Of a stretch of 64,000 bases of DNA, positions 1-11,943 are shown piece by piece. Every line of letters starts with the position of its first letter. Position 1 is the first letter of the stretch. A program made the position numbers and the translations under genes. Origin of the DNA: Gerris lacustris (lineage: Eukaryota; Arthropoda; Insecta; Hemiptera; Gerridae); the NCBI GenBank assembly GCA_951217055.1, contig OX578281.1, positions 64,606,043 to 64,670,042 of the forward strand. Direction: 5' to 3'. The notes beneath the pieces were generated by a model, which did not search any database, was not told where the DNA came from, and saw only the letters and a program-made list of their open reading frames with translations.

Positions 1-621
1 TCTTTGAAAAGTGTTTTCGTGAATTAACTCTAGAAATAAATAAAAGTATAAATACCTAGATCTTTGGCTAAGTTACTAAAAATTTCATTTTCTTAAGTCT
101 TAATTATTCATAAAGACATGAAAATACTTTACGAGTCTTGGTTAGTTGACAGTCCCTTAGTTGCTCGACGAACTAGAAAGTTGAAAAGAGTTTTAGATAG
201 TTACATATTATATAGATTTAAAACTATTTCAAAACAGTGATTCTATTGAAAAATATTTAAGCAAAAGATAAAACTATTACTGTGTAGATGTTACATAGAA
301 TGAAAGTATAAAGTTCATATTTGTTTTTACTTCTTAGTCAAACATTAAAGGTAATGAGTAAGTTTCTTGATAATCTTCTAAAATTCATAAGTCTTCTTAG
401 GTAATTGTTTCGACCTAGATTTGTTAAACTTACATCAACTGTGTACATTTCATTGAGTAAACTTTACCAGTTTACAACACATACAAAAATATTGATTCTA
501 CTTTCAAAAAAAAATGTATACGTTGGTGGACATTATATACAGCCGATAAACGCGAAAGAAAAACTTTCTCGTATATACATTAGGATTGTATTTAAATACC
601 CTTTAAAAAAATTAAATATTG
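1..621. other. unassigned AT-rich sequence
   Basis: No exon, splice-site pair or known repeat recognised. An open frame at 405-728 runs into the left arm of the inverted repeat that follows and shows no coding-like composition. Confidence 0.5.
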
Positions 622-1093
622 TATATAAACAGAAAACAAACAAAACTCAGGTTTCGGTCACAAAAATCGTCCCTATGTTACAATCCCGACGTTTCGGTTT
701 TTACTTAAAACCTTCTTCAGGGGCCTAAAAAACAAACGAAATACAAAAAACCCATGAAACTAACACTCATGACGGTCAAAACGGACAAAAATAAGAAGCT
801 ACTACACAATAAATATTAACCCAAGACCTAAACTCACCGCAAAACACTAAACAACAAACGCTACACGATTTATTGTGTAGTAGCTTCTTAGTTTTTTCCG
901 TTTTGACCGTCAGTAGCTTCTTAGTTTTTTCCGTTTTGACCGTCATGAGTGTTTGTTTCATGGGTTTTTTGTATTTCGTTTGTTTTTTAGGCCCCTGAAG
1001 AAGGTTTTAAGTAAAAACCGAAACGTCGGGATTGTTACATAGTGACGATTTTTGTGACCGAAACCTGAGTTTTGTTTGTTTTCTGTATATATA
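622..1093. repeat. long imperfect inverted repeat (foldback) with hammerhead-like motif in both arms
   Basis: The left arm (about 622-830) is the reverse complement of the right arm (about 868-1093) around a roughly 37-base loop. The right arm contains a tandem duplication of a 30-odd-base segment (around 880-945), which the left arm has only once. Each arm holds the motif CUGAAGA, a GGUUUU/AAAACC stem, then GAAACGUC (minus strand 720-688; plus strand 995-1027), flanked by complementary CCC/GGG. The arms are similar enough to indicate a young foldback or MITE-like element. The family is not identified. Confidence 0.75.
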
Positions 1094-1164
1094 TTATAGA
1101 TATATATAGTGTTATATATATATTTCTTTCTTCTTTCTTCTAGTGCATGTATGAGAAAGTGACT

Positions 1165-3090
<1,926 letters not shown>

Positions 3091-3097
3091 GGGTTCG

Positions 3098-3690
3098 TTA
3101 CTTTTATTTCAATAACGATTATTCTACCTGCAATATCTGTATATTAAATAACGATTATCTACAAATTCTGTATAAAAAGACGAGCTTAGCTAGCCTGCAA
3201 AAGCTTTATAAAATAAAAATGATTAATTTAAATCAAATTATAATTATTATTAACTACGGGAAACAGACAGAGAAAAATACACTCCAGCGCCGGGATTTGA
3301 ACCACGGGCCTCTATATTTCCAGTATATACTTACTTTTGTAGTGTATTTTTCTCTGTATGTTTCCCATAGTTAATAATAATTATAATTTGATTTAAATTA
3401 AAATTTAATCTTTCCGTAGTATGAATACAACTAAATCGTAAAATAAAAATGATTGACAAATGCCTGTAAACAGGCGAGCGTAGCATAAGCCTGCAATAAC
3501 TTTTCTGAATAAAGATTATCTAGAAATGCTGGCGATCGTAGTGAGCCTGCAATCATATTATTAAGAAAAGGTGTTCTGCAAATGCTGTGCAAAAAGGCGA
3601 GTGTAGCGAGCCTCCAATTAACTTTGTAAATAACAACATTCTTGAAATGCTGAAACAACAAGCGAGCGCAGCGAGCCTGTAATAACTTTA
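3098..3690. repeat. degenerate minisatellite of about 60-70 bp units, split by a MITE
   Basis: Recurring units share the core GCGAGCGTAGC..GCCTGCAAT followed by AT-rich sequence with 'AAATGCTG'. Copies lie near 3100-3210 and 3455-3690. A tRNA-carrying MITE (3218-3425) is inserted between them. The duplicated flanks of that insertion contain AAAATAAAAATGATT. Confidence 0.75.
3218..3425. mobile_element. MITE family with internal tRNA-like sequence, copy A (tRNA part degraded)
   Basis: Inverted arms contain AACTACGGGAAACAGACAG and its inverted partner CTGTATGTTTCCCATAGTT. Between them GGGATTTGAACCACGGGCC survives from the tRNA-like core, but the rest of that core is lost. Copies B, C and D are at 49838-50060, 61927-62050 and 62226-62476. 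Confidence 0.75.
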
Positions 3691-3985
3691 TATAATATAT
3701 TTATGTAACTGATGCAAGGAAAATAATTTTTCCACCAAGAACTTACGACTCCATACGAAATTCGGCTCACAGAATCTCAGTACATTTGGCAACTTTAAAT
3801 TTAAGATGACGGCCAATACTGCAGATAACTAAAGAACAAGTTTTTAGACAGCATGATATGCCACACATCGTTTTAAAGATCTTAAAGATTAGGAAAAGAA
3901 TATGTAACTAACAAAAGTTTTGCAACAAATATGGTCAAAATGTGGGTGTTAAGAATTACGTTCATACTTAAATGGCATATTACAC

Positions 3986-4727
3986 TAGGCATCGCGTGGC
4001 TCTATCATTGAAGCGAGCGTATTGCAATAAAATACTGAATATTAAAATTTGTTAATCATGATGAATGTCATAGTTGAAGATAAGTGGAAGAGGGCAGTGT
4101 GGAGTAGAGTGGGGGTTCTCGGTACAAAGCTTTACTTCCTAAACAAACCTAAAGAATCTTAACCACCCGCAATAGCTTTTAAACAATTATTATAAATGTA
4201 TCACTTCATTACTCAAATACTACTGCTTGTATCAAGTTGAAATTTTACATACTTGTTTCAATTGTACTTTAGACGATGTACATGAAGTTTTATTGAAATC
4301 GTTACGTTAAAACGTAAGATATCGGTAAAAACGTTGTTTTCTCTATTTTAAACGTTTAGGTCCGCTTTAATTGTTTTAGCGATCTTTATTAATTCATAGC
4401 AGTGTCGTTGTTGGTTTTACTAAAAAATTTTATTTAAAAAAAATGTTCGTCTCATCGAATAGTTGATGATAGAATTTTTTCCCGTCCTGAAATTCCATTT
4501 TTAAATTTGAAGCTCACGTTTACGCGAGCATTGCGCGCGAACTCTTGGACGGATCACGCTGTCCAATGAACTTAGCCTGAGTATTAGTTAAAGGAAGATG
4601 TATACCAAATTTCAACCAAATCGGTCAACTTTTACTCAAGTTATCGTCGGACACGTAAACGTTACACACAGACAGACAAGATGCATATTTCGTTGAATGT
4701 AAGAAGCTCGCTTACGCTCGCTTCAAT
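3986..4727 (+). repeat. dispersed repeat R1 (GCGAGCGTA family), full-length copy
   Basis: Begins AGGCATCGCGTGGCTCTATC, followed by TTGAAGCGAGCGTA, and ends TACGCTCGCTTCAA, so the ends carry a 14-base inverted repeat. A near-identical full copy is at 63014-63790. Partial or nested copies are at 8196-8490, 8750-9520 and 19130-19450, and a more distant relative is at 26040-26320. Its 3' part holds a GACAGACAG tract. No coding capacity was seen. Class unknown, probably a non-autonomous element. Confidence 0.8.
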
Positions 4728-4739
4728 AAAATAATGTTA

Positions 4740-6926
4740 AAGAACAAGTTTTTAGTCAGCACGACATGCCACACATCGTATTAAAGGTCTTCTAAGGTTT
4801 TCACAGGGTTTTTAAAAAAGGTCTTAAAACTCTTTCAAGTTGATTAAGAATATGCCAGGTTTTAACCGAAAAATTATCCTGGTAGCCATGTTGAAGACGC
4901 AGTATGACCAATATAAAGCACAATTCTACTCGAGTTCTTTATGCACCGCATAACTAGCAGTTGAACTTGTAAAATAAGCTTCTTTGGTCATGCCATAGAA
5001 TTTATAAAATATGGATTGGAATGAAAAGTTTTTAAAATTTCTATGAAGGAGTACGAGTAATTAGTATAGAGTAATTAGTATTACTAATATTTAAATACGT
5101 TTCCATGATATTCAAATACGGATTGAACCCTGATTTGGGATTTAACAAGTTAGGTGTTTCCATGAGTAGTATATTGAATCCGTAGTCAATACAGCAATAT
5201 AATAATAAATGATTGTATAACCTTCTCCTTTTATAACCAGGTTTGTTGTTTTTGTTTTTAAAAACAAAACTGAAAATGACAAATAAAGGATTTTTTATTT
5301 TTTTGGTTGATTGGAGAGTGGTGTTTTGACAAATTTGACTAGTTCTAGGGGCGCTCACACTCTGCGCATGTCAGGATTGAGTTCTAGTGTTTCCCTGAAA
5401 CTCGATCCAGTTACGATCCCAGAATTTACTGTATCGTATCTGGATCTAAAACGTATTAAATTCGTATTAAATCTAGATTTCAATGGACACTTTGAATCCA
5501 AAAACTGCAATCGATTCTGTATTAAAACATTGTGAAATCGTAGTACTTATTATAGTGTAAATATATTTCACCTTCCTGGAATTTGATCTCACCAGAAATA
5601 TTGGTTTTGGACTTCAATTTCATGCTTATAGCAAGCACTCTAAGCTCTCGACTACAACTATCAACCATAAATTATTGATATAATGAACTTTTTCTCTTTT
5701 TTTTCTTCAAACTCAAAATATAGGTATGGAAAAAGAAAATATTTTAATCCATATATGTATGAAGGTACTTACACCGAGAAGTAGGTATACTGATAAGGGT
5801 TCCTGCTGAAATGAATTTTGGTTAAAAAAGGAAGAGATTTCCAGGCAAAAATCTTCCCTTTTTAGAGTTGTCCCTAACAGAACTTGTAGAAAACTGCCTT
5901 TAAAATAGCTTGCAGAGGGAATAAATGGGAAAAGGCGGGAAAAATCTGGAAATAGGGTGGTCTGAGCCCTTTAAAAGGTCTGAGGGAGACCCTTCTTTAC
6001 TCTACATGAAGAGTAAATAAGGAGCTCTTAGCTCGGGCAAGACCTCCTTAAGAATTTTCTGCCCTGGAAAATGTCGGACGCCCTAAAATCTAATTCCGTT
6101 GTCACTGTGTATTAAAAGAGGTCTAACCCTAAGGGTTGTTCCGTAAAAAGCACAACATTTACTCGGAATTTCCTCCGACTACTCCAGACCTTTTACTTAG
6201 AAAAGAAATAACCCTAAATCAGAAGAAAAATTCGCTTTGAAGATGAAAGGCACCAGGTCCCAGCAGCACTGTGTGAATTTTGAAGGATTTTTTTAAAAGT
6301 GCAAATTACGGTCTTAGTTTAAAGGATGAAATGACACTGTATTTTCAACTAAAACTTGTAAAGAGCTCTGTATACATTGAAGATATTCGAATGTGTAACT
6401 TGTTTACTTAGTCAAAGCAAGTGACTCTACTTGCTAAGACGAATACAAACCTCTAACCTGAAAAGATAAATCTTAAAGAAAGTACCTCGCGTAGATATAA
6501 ATCATTCTTTTTATTTTAAAACCTTTCTTTACACTTATCAACAACTCTTATGGGTTTAGAAGTCAAAGGACATAATGGTAGCAAAATACGTTTGTCTCCG
6601 AAATGTTTATCTTTATAAATCATCGTTTATGATTATGATGAAATCCCGGTGTGGCTTTTTGACATAGTGATGTTATTATTAAGGAGTTGCAGATTTCGAT
6701 TACAACATCTAACAAACAAGATTATAAAAATTCGTCATCAGACCATTTTACAGAAACCATGCTCCAGAATTCCTTCTTAAACATTGAACAATTCAAAAGA
6801 TTTTATTTTTAACTTTTTTTTAAGACTTAATAGTAATTCATCATAATTCATAATACTACTTTACTCCAAGGTTCTATTTAAAGTTGGAAACCAAGTTATC
6901 AGTCTCTTAAACAAGATGAGTGCCTT
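4740..6926. other. unassigned sequence, no gene recognised
   Basis: Mixed AT-rich sequence. Open frames at 5041-5358 (minus) and 5311-5535 (plus) overlap each other, lack recognisable domains and have no convincing splice context. A slightly less AT-rich patch at 5900-6200 shows no repeat or exon that I recognise. Confidence 0.45.
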
Positions 6927-6940
6927 TCCTCCCTTTGGTA

Positions 6941-7318
6941 GTAGTAGTAGTACTTCCTACTAGAACGGGTAGGACGAAACATTTGTACATTGTACCGCCG
7001 AAGCGAGTATGGTATGGTCATTAGTAAGCTATATAAGCGTGCGTCAAAGCGTGGGGGAAGAGTCCCCATAAAGGGTGTCCCTCGCCCTGCTCCGTCCTCG
7101 AACCATAGATACAAATTACATCGTCATGACACGGATCGGACCCACATCAAAGAGTGGGGGAAGAGTCCCCATAAAGGGTGTCCCTCGCCCTGCACCGTCC
7201 GCAAATCATTGATGCAATTAAGAGTATCATGGCACGGGATCGAACCCACGACCTCGAGTTGCCTCGACTTATTGATAGCTGAGCGAGCGCCCTAACACGC
7301 TAGGCTACCCTGGCTCCC
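6941..7318 (-). mobile_element. tRNA-derived SINE, minus orientation, with 14-bp target duplication
   Basis: Flanked by TCCTCCCTTTGGTA at 6927-6940 and again at 7319-7332, a clean 14-bp target-site duplication. Read on the minus strand, it starts with a tRNA-like head (TAGCCTAGCGTG-type A box, then GTGGGTTCGATCCC as B box near 7245-7225), has a body ending CTTCGGCGGTACA, and ends in a (TAC)n tail at the left edge. A roughly 45-bp segment with GGGGGAAGAGTCCCCATAAA occurs twice (7051-7097 and 7154-7200). A second copy of the family is at 21833-22130 in plus orientation. Confidence 0.88.
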
Positions 7319-7332
7319 TCCTCCCTTTGGTA

Positions 7333-7636
7333 AAACTTTAAACAAATTTTTTTCAACCTGAAGTAGTATGTAATTTGCTAATTTACTATCTTCTCTTTAT
7401 TTTTAAATTAGAATTAATTTTTGAAATTAATCATGCATATTTTCAAAATATGTTATCAGACTCCTTGTCAGGATTAATAAGTCGTAACTATTATATTAGA
7501 ACAAAATGACCTTGACAATTGTTATTACCCACGTTGTCCAATTAAAGTCATTATTTAAAATGGCTGCAGTTACCCTTACTATTGTCAACTTTTGCCAATA
7601 AAGAAATTAAATAAAAAAAAATAAAAAAAACTATTA
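7333..7636. other. unassigned AT-rich sequence between SINE and mariner element
   Basis: No feature recognised. The target TA of the following mariner element lies at its right edge. Confidence 0.5.
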
Positions 7637-7638
7637 TA

Positions 7639-8188
7639 CAGGGTGGCGCAGATGGATCGGGTGGTTTTAAAATACTTGTCAAACTGTCAATTTTAAAGGT
7701 ATTGGGTTGAAATAAAGTGCAAAACGTGTAGTTATAATGGAAGTTTATTAACAAAAAATTAGTAAAGTTAGTTTTTAAAAATTACATCCATCAAATGCCC
7801 TCCTTCTCGAGCAACACATTCTTGGAGTCGGTCCTTAACGTTCCGCATTGCCCTATGGGCCTTATGGGGCTATTTAAAAGCAAGGGTGTACATGAACAAA
7901 CCCCGGACCATTCAGGAGTTGAAGGCAGCAATTCACAACGAAATCACATTAATTTCTGGTTATGTGCTTGAGCGGGCAATGCGAAACGTTAAGGACCGAC
8001 TCCAAGAATGCGTCGCTCGAGAAGGAGGGCATTTGATGGATGAAATTTTTAAAAACTAACTTAACTATTTTTTTGTTATTAAACTTCCATTGTAACTACA
8101 CGTTTTGCACTTTATTTCAATCCAATACCTTTAAAATTGACAGTTTGACAAGTATTTTAAAACCACCCGATCCAGCTGCGCCACCCTG
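7639..8188. mobile_element. mariner-derived foldback element with TA target duplication
   Basis: Begins CAGGGTGGCGCAGATGGATC and ends with the inverted version, flanked by TA on both sides (7637-7638, 8189-8190), as expected for Tc1/mariner insertions. The left arm (7639-7855) is an inverted copy of the right arm (about 7975-8188), about 215 bp each. The right arm includes the 3' end of a transposase gene. The structure suggests that one 3' end of a mariner was duplicated in inverted orientation and became mobile as a foldback MITE. It is inserted next to or within a repeat R1 copy beginning at 8196. Confidence 0.88.
7865..8059 (+). pseudogene. mariner transposase C-terminal fragment
   Basis: An open 64-codon stretch, WGYLKARVYMNKPRTIQELK through to a GGHLMDEIFKN ending and TAA. 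It resembles the C-terminus of Tc1/mariner-type transposases (GYLK..VY..RP.T..ELK..I..EI, then RL..C....GGHL.D..FK). The DDE catalytic core and DNA-binding domain are absent, so this is a fragment carried inside the foldback element and cannot act alone. Confidence 0.82.
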
Positions 8189-8195
8189 TATTAAC

Positions 8196-9520
8196 TAGGC
8201 TTCGCGTGGCTCTATCATTGAAGTGAGCGTATTGCAATAAAATATTAAATATTAAGGAATTTATTTATCATGAATGACATAGTTGAAGATAAGTGGAAGA
8301 GGTTAGTGAGGGATAGAGTGGGGGTACTTGGTACAATGTTCCCCTTCCTAGATAAACCTATATACCTATACTCCTATAAGAATCTTAACCACCCTCAGTA
8401 GCTTTAAACTATGTATTATCACTTCACTACTCAAAAACCTCTGCTCGTATCAAGTGGAAATTTTACATGCCTGTTTCAATTGTACTTTAGACGATGTGTA
8501 AGAAGAGACAAAATTAAAAGTAACTAACTGTTTGTACCTAACAGAGTTAAGGCAAAATTAAAAGAAAAGTATTATTTGTATCATTAAAGCAAGCGTCATA
8601 TAAGAAAAGAAATAAGAATATTGAGAAAAATGTTAATCATGATTAGTTTATAGTTAAAGACTATGTTTGTAGTTGGTAGGAAATAGGACTGTTTTCTACC
8701 TACCCGGCCTACTAATTTAAAATATTATAAAATATATCTATTCCCTACTCGAAAACGTCTGCTTGTATCAGGTTGAAATTTTACATGCCTGTTTCAATTG
8801 TACTTTAGACGATGTGTAAGAAGTTTTATTAAAATCGTTACGTTAGTACGTAAGATATCGGTAAAAGCGTTGTTTTCTTTACTTTAAACGTTTAGGTCTG
8901 CTTTAATAAATTTAGCGAAATTTATCACTTCATAGTAGTGTCACTGTTGGTTTTACTAAAAAATGTATCTAAAAAAAATCGTCTCAACGAATAGGTGATG
9001 ATAAATTCTTTTACCGTCCTGAAATTCCAATTATTCATTTGAAGCTCACGTTGCGCGTGAAACCTTACGAACGCTAAACAACGAACTTAGCCTTAAGGCC
9101 CCTCCACACTCTCGCGGAGTATCCTCGCCAATTATACTCAGCGAGAATACCCGAGGCGAAGTACTCGCATCCACACTCCCGGCCTGCGTGGCGAGCACCT
9201 CTTTGCCATGACTCAATATTCTTTGCGTCCTCTTTGACTCGGGACAAAAAACCGCCTCTGAAGCGAAGTCGGGCAAAGCGAGGAAAGGACCCCCGAGCAA
9301 CTACGAGCAACCTCTCCACATTCTCGTTCCTCGCCCGGCTTCGGGCAACTTCGCGAGAGTGGAGGGGCCTTTAGCATTAGTAAAAGAAACATTTATACCA
9401 AATCTAAACTAAATCGGTCAACTTTTACCCAAGTTATCGTCTGACACGTAAACGTTACTGACAGACAGAGAGGATTCATAGTTTGTTGAATGTAAGAAGC
9501 TCGCTTACGCTCGCTTCAAT
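8196..9520 (+). repeat. repeat R1, composite/nested copies
   Basis: 8196-8490 matches the 5' part of R1. From about 8500 a variant block appears, shared with 26040-26320 (GTAAC.AACTGTTTGTACCTA). From 8750 to 9520 the 3' part of R1 is present, ending TACGCTCGCTTCAAT. A TTAA-type MITE (9097-9369) interrupts this last part. The block is therefore a stack of at least three insertion or recombination events. Confidence 0.7.
9097..9369. mobile_element. MITE with TTAA-type target site, GC-rich
   Basis: Ends are GGCCCCTCCACACTCTCGCG and the inverted CGCGAGAGTGGAGGGGCC, flanked by TTAA (9093-9096) and TTTA (9370-9373). The interior is markedly GC-richer than the surroundings. Comparing the host repeat with its copy at 63600-63640 shows this block to be an insertion. 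TTAA targets suggest a piggyBac-type mobiliser, but the ends are not diagnostic. Confidence 0.8.
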
Positions 9521-9693
9521 TAATAGTTAAATGGTATCTACCTTTTGAATCCGAATTTCTCTTAACGTTTATACTTTTTTTGCTTGAGTTACTATAACCA
9601 ACAAACACAATACAATTCAACCACAAACTACTATAACCACTAACAACTCTAACCACCTCTCTCTAACCATGTGCTTGACTTGTTGTGTTACAG

Positions 9694-9884
9694 TGGGGAA
9701 GGGTAGACCGGAGTGAGTTCGATGATATGACGGCTAAGCTTAGCCCAGATGAACGATCTGCCGGGTATAGAGCCGTCCTCAAGACTGTAACTCTCTCCTC
9801 GCCCAGCCCTGAGCGACATTTCGTCCCACACTTTGAAATTCACCTCGCCGACATGCACCAAATCTGCCAACAGTGCCTTATTAA
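9694..9884 (+). CDS. RASGEF1-like gene, plus copy: internal exon a (diverged part of the RasGEF domain)
   Basis: Internal exon of a Cdc25-type Ras/Rap exchange factor of the RASGEF1 family. It is preceded by a TTGTGTTACAG acceptor and followed by GTAAGT at 9885-9890. It encodes 63 full codons starting WGRVDRSEF and ends in phase 2, so a Lys codon is completed by the next exon. It aligns to the minus-strand exon at 52393-52191, starting at the same Trp and ending at the same split Lys, but at only about a quarter identity. The PFFSLL..NEG segment of the minus copy, which corresponds to the first helix of the catalytic hairpin, reads PHFEIHLADMHQICQQC here, so the expected Glu-Gly is Gln-Gln. 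The frame is open and both splice sites are good, which argues for a transcribed but functionally altered paralogue over a dead copy. The gene assignment rests mainly on the next exon. Confidence 0.8.
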
Positions 9885-9987
9885 GTAAGTTGCATCAAGT
9901 TACTCAACGTATTTCAGGTAGTCACGTCTCATCTAATTCAGTTTTAATTGATTGTTTTTCTGATTTCCTCTTTTTCTTTTTGTTCAG
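9885..9987 (+). other. intron of the plus RASGEF1-like gene (103 bp)
   Basis: GTAAGT donor, then a TTTTTCTTTTTGTTCAG acceptor. It is the only short intron here and lacks repeats. In the minus copy the equivalent intron is about 5.8 kb. Confidence 0.85.
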
Positions 9988-10139
9988 GTTGCCAAATGGT
10001 CATGTAAATTTCGAGAATTTTTGGCAGCTTGCTAAACAAGTGACTGAATTCAGCACGTGGAAGCAAGTTCACTGTCCGTTCCCTAAGCAGCCTAAAGTTA
10101 TCACCTATCTACAAGCAACCCCAGTGCTCAACGAAGATG
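9988..10139 (+). CDS. RASGEF1-like gene, plus copy: conserved internal exon b
   Basis: Carries the most recognisable RASGEF1 segment, LPNGHVNFENFWQLAKQVTE followed by F.TWKQV.CPF. The acceptor is TTTTTGTTCAG with a long pyrimidine tract. The donor is GTGAGT at 10140-10145. The first base completes a Lys codon split across the 103-bp upstream intron, and the exon ends in phase 1 after GAT. In vertebrate RASGEF1A/B, as I recall them, the same place reads LPNG..NFEKFWELAKQV.EF followed by TWKQV. This covers the second helix of the Cdc25 hairpin and the following C-terminal helices. The protein differs from the minus-strand copy (46383-46232) at only two of about 50 positions, Asn/Lys and Ser/Ile. 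Confidence 0.93.
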
Positions 10140-10379
10140 GTGAGTTGATATTGTTCACACGATACCTCTAAGATAATTAGTATGGTAAAATTTATTAACA
10201 TGGTAAATGAATATAGTCTTCTTTAAATAAATGAATATACTCTTCATGGTAAATGAATATGGATAAATTAATCTTGAATTAACTGAAAATTTACATGATT
10301 CTATATTCTGGATACTGCAAAGCACTCAAAAACGAAGTGAACTCTTAATATTTGGTCATAGCAAGGCTGTTTTTACGTT

Positions 10380-10640
10380 TACATATAAGGAGAAAGTATT
10401 GTGATGTGGCGAAAAGTCAATTTGGAGATTTAATGGATTTACACATTTTGGGGTCCTCTTGGTCCAAAAGTTTTTTTTTTAAATGTCTGTCTGTCGTTTG
10501 TGCCGACGCGTAGAGCCTAAACTACTGGGACGATTTTACGAAATTTGGCATACATGTTCAGAAAAAATATACCCAGTGGCAAAATCGAAAAATTAATTTT
10601 AGCTCCTAATGGGGTGCTACGTCCACAATAAAACTCTTCA
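10380..10640 (+). repeat. dispersed repeat R2 (GCCTAAACTACTG family)
   Basis: Shares AAGGAGAAAG..TGTGATG, GGATTTACAC, GCCTAAACTACTG and GACGAAATTTGGC-like blocks with 37045-37450, and in reverse with about 62545-62800. The 'account for all parameters' style text (GAGCCTAAACTACTGGGACG then ATTTTACGAAATTTGGCATA) is a common feature of unclassified insect repeats. No coding region. Confidence 0.7.
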
Positions 10641-10646
10641 GGTAGA

Positions 10647-10850
10647 TTTTCCTAGACGCGACTCCAGCGATAGACGCTCAGCGATAGTCGCTAAGCTTTA
10701 GTCGCTGGCACAAAATTATAAGAGTTTGCATGTTAAGAGTCGCTCAGCTAGGAAAACGGTAACATGCAAACTCACTAGAGGAGTCCTCAGCGATAGACGC
10801 TGGGTGACTATCGCTTGAGCGTCTATCGCTGGAGTTGCGTCTAGGAAAAT
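10647..10850. mobile_element. MITE built from repeated AGCGATAGNCGCT dyads, copy 1
   Basis: Terminal inverted repeat TTTTCCTAGACGCGACTCCA with its inverted partner at 10835-10850. Inside both arms the near-palindrome AGCGATAG(A/T)CGCT recurs. The centre carries a nested inverted repeat, GAGTTTGCATGTTA and TAACATGCAAACTC. Copy 2 is at 20496-20699. Confidence 0.85.
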
Positions 10851-11662
10851 AAAGCTTAAAAGAACGTGAAAAATATTGATTCTGGAAAACGGTTCTTACG
10901 ATTTTTATTCTAATATGTAGTCCATTTAAATACGAATCTAACGATACAAGCTGTTTTCTCGGGAAAAATCTAGTATCCTAGATATTGATGAAAATAAATC
11001 TGATTTTATTTTGAAAATCGAAAACGAAAAGTTAAGAAAGAAGAAATAAATATTTGATATTTATAAATGATATATATAAATGGATGATTAGAGTTGACGG
11101 AAGTGCCCGGTGGGACTCTCACTTTACTTGGAAGATTCTATCACAGTCACAGCTAGCGGATTGAAACGCGTATCCGACTGTGTAGATAGCAATATATTCA
11201 TGTTTTCTAGGATCTTTGGCCGAGATTATATAAGAAAGTTAGTCTAAGTTGCCCGGACCTATTTTTACTTTATAATAGTACGTAGGTATATTGAGTTCAA
11301 TTAATTAGGTATTTCTATTGCATTTTCACATTGTGTATCTTAGAGTTCATCTACCTCCTGTCATGCTATAGATAAACTTAATTATCATTGATCTCGTAAG
11401 ATAGTTAGTTGAATAGAGCTTGTAAGCAGGGTTACCTTTCTACTTACTCAACCTCCTAAACAAACATGAATATACAGAAAGTTTAAAATCAATAGTGTAG
11501 TTTGCAGGATTCGACCGTGGGAATTACTGGAATTAGCAAAACGAAAGTTTGGCATCTTAGACCAGCAAAGTAGGGTAACAGCTAACTAAGTAAGAAGTTC
11601 CACGCTTCTCTGTTTTAAGTTAGGCTAGCTTAAGAGTAATCAAAGCATACTAAAGGGGTTTT
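10851..11662. other. intronic sequence, no gene
   Basis: AT-rich intron of the plus gene. The first part (to about 11000) continues resemblance to repeat R2 (TCGGGAAAAATCTAGT). The remainder is unassigned. Confidence 0.5.
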
Positions 11663-11943
11663 TCTTCTAAGCTTACCGAAAATAATGGAAGCTATGGGTC
11701 TGATTTCAAAAATTAGACAGAGAAACGTTTCAGACATCAGGGAATATTTATTTTTTGGACACTTGACTGTCTGCCTCTTGTTCAATTTCGTAAACATACA
11801 TATCACAAAACTACTCATTCGACTTTAATGAAATTTGGATGGTGTAGGTCATTATTAGCCAATTGTTGGTTCCATACAAGTTTGAATCTTCTGCGACCAT
11901 TTCGTTCTCATCCAAATGCACACAAACATACATTTATTTCTCG
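11663..11943 (+). repeat. dispersed repeat R3 (GCTTACCGAAGGTAA family), diverged copy
   Basis: Shares GAGCTTACCGAAGGTAATGG, CAGACATCAGGGA, and ACAAACATACATTTATT at the 3' end with copies at 15061-15386 (plus), 35412-35530 (plus, truncated), 49550-49808 (minus), 60331-60656 (minus) and the start of another at 63977. No coding capacity. Class unknown. Confidence 0.75.

Noticed and set aside
5041..5535. Overlapping open frames on opposite strands
   Set aside because: No domain, no splice context, and the two frames overlap at their starts in AT-rich sequence.
9046..9319. Arginine- and serine-rich minus-strand frames
   Set aside because: They fall within the GC-rich TTAA MITE, where stop codons are rare because of composition.
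9688..9870. A minus-strand frame across the plus exon a
   Set aside because: It is antisense to a well-supported exon with matching splice sites and family similarity.
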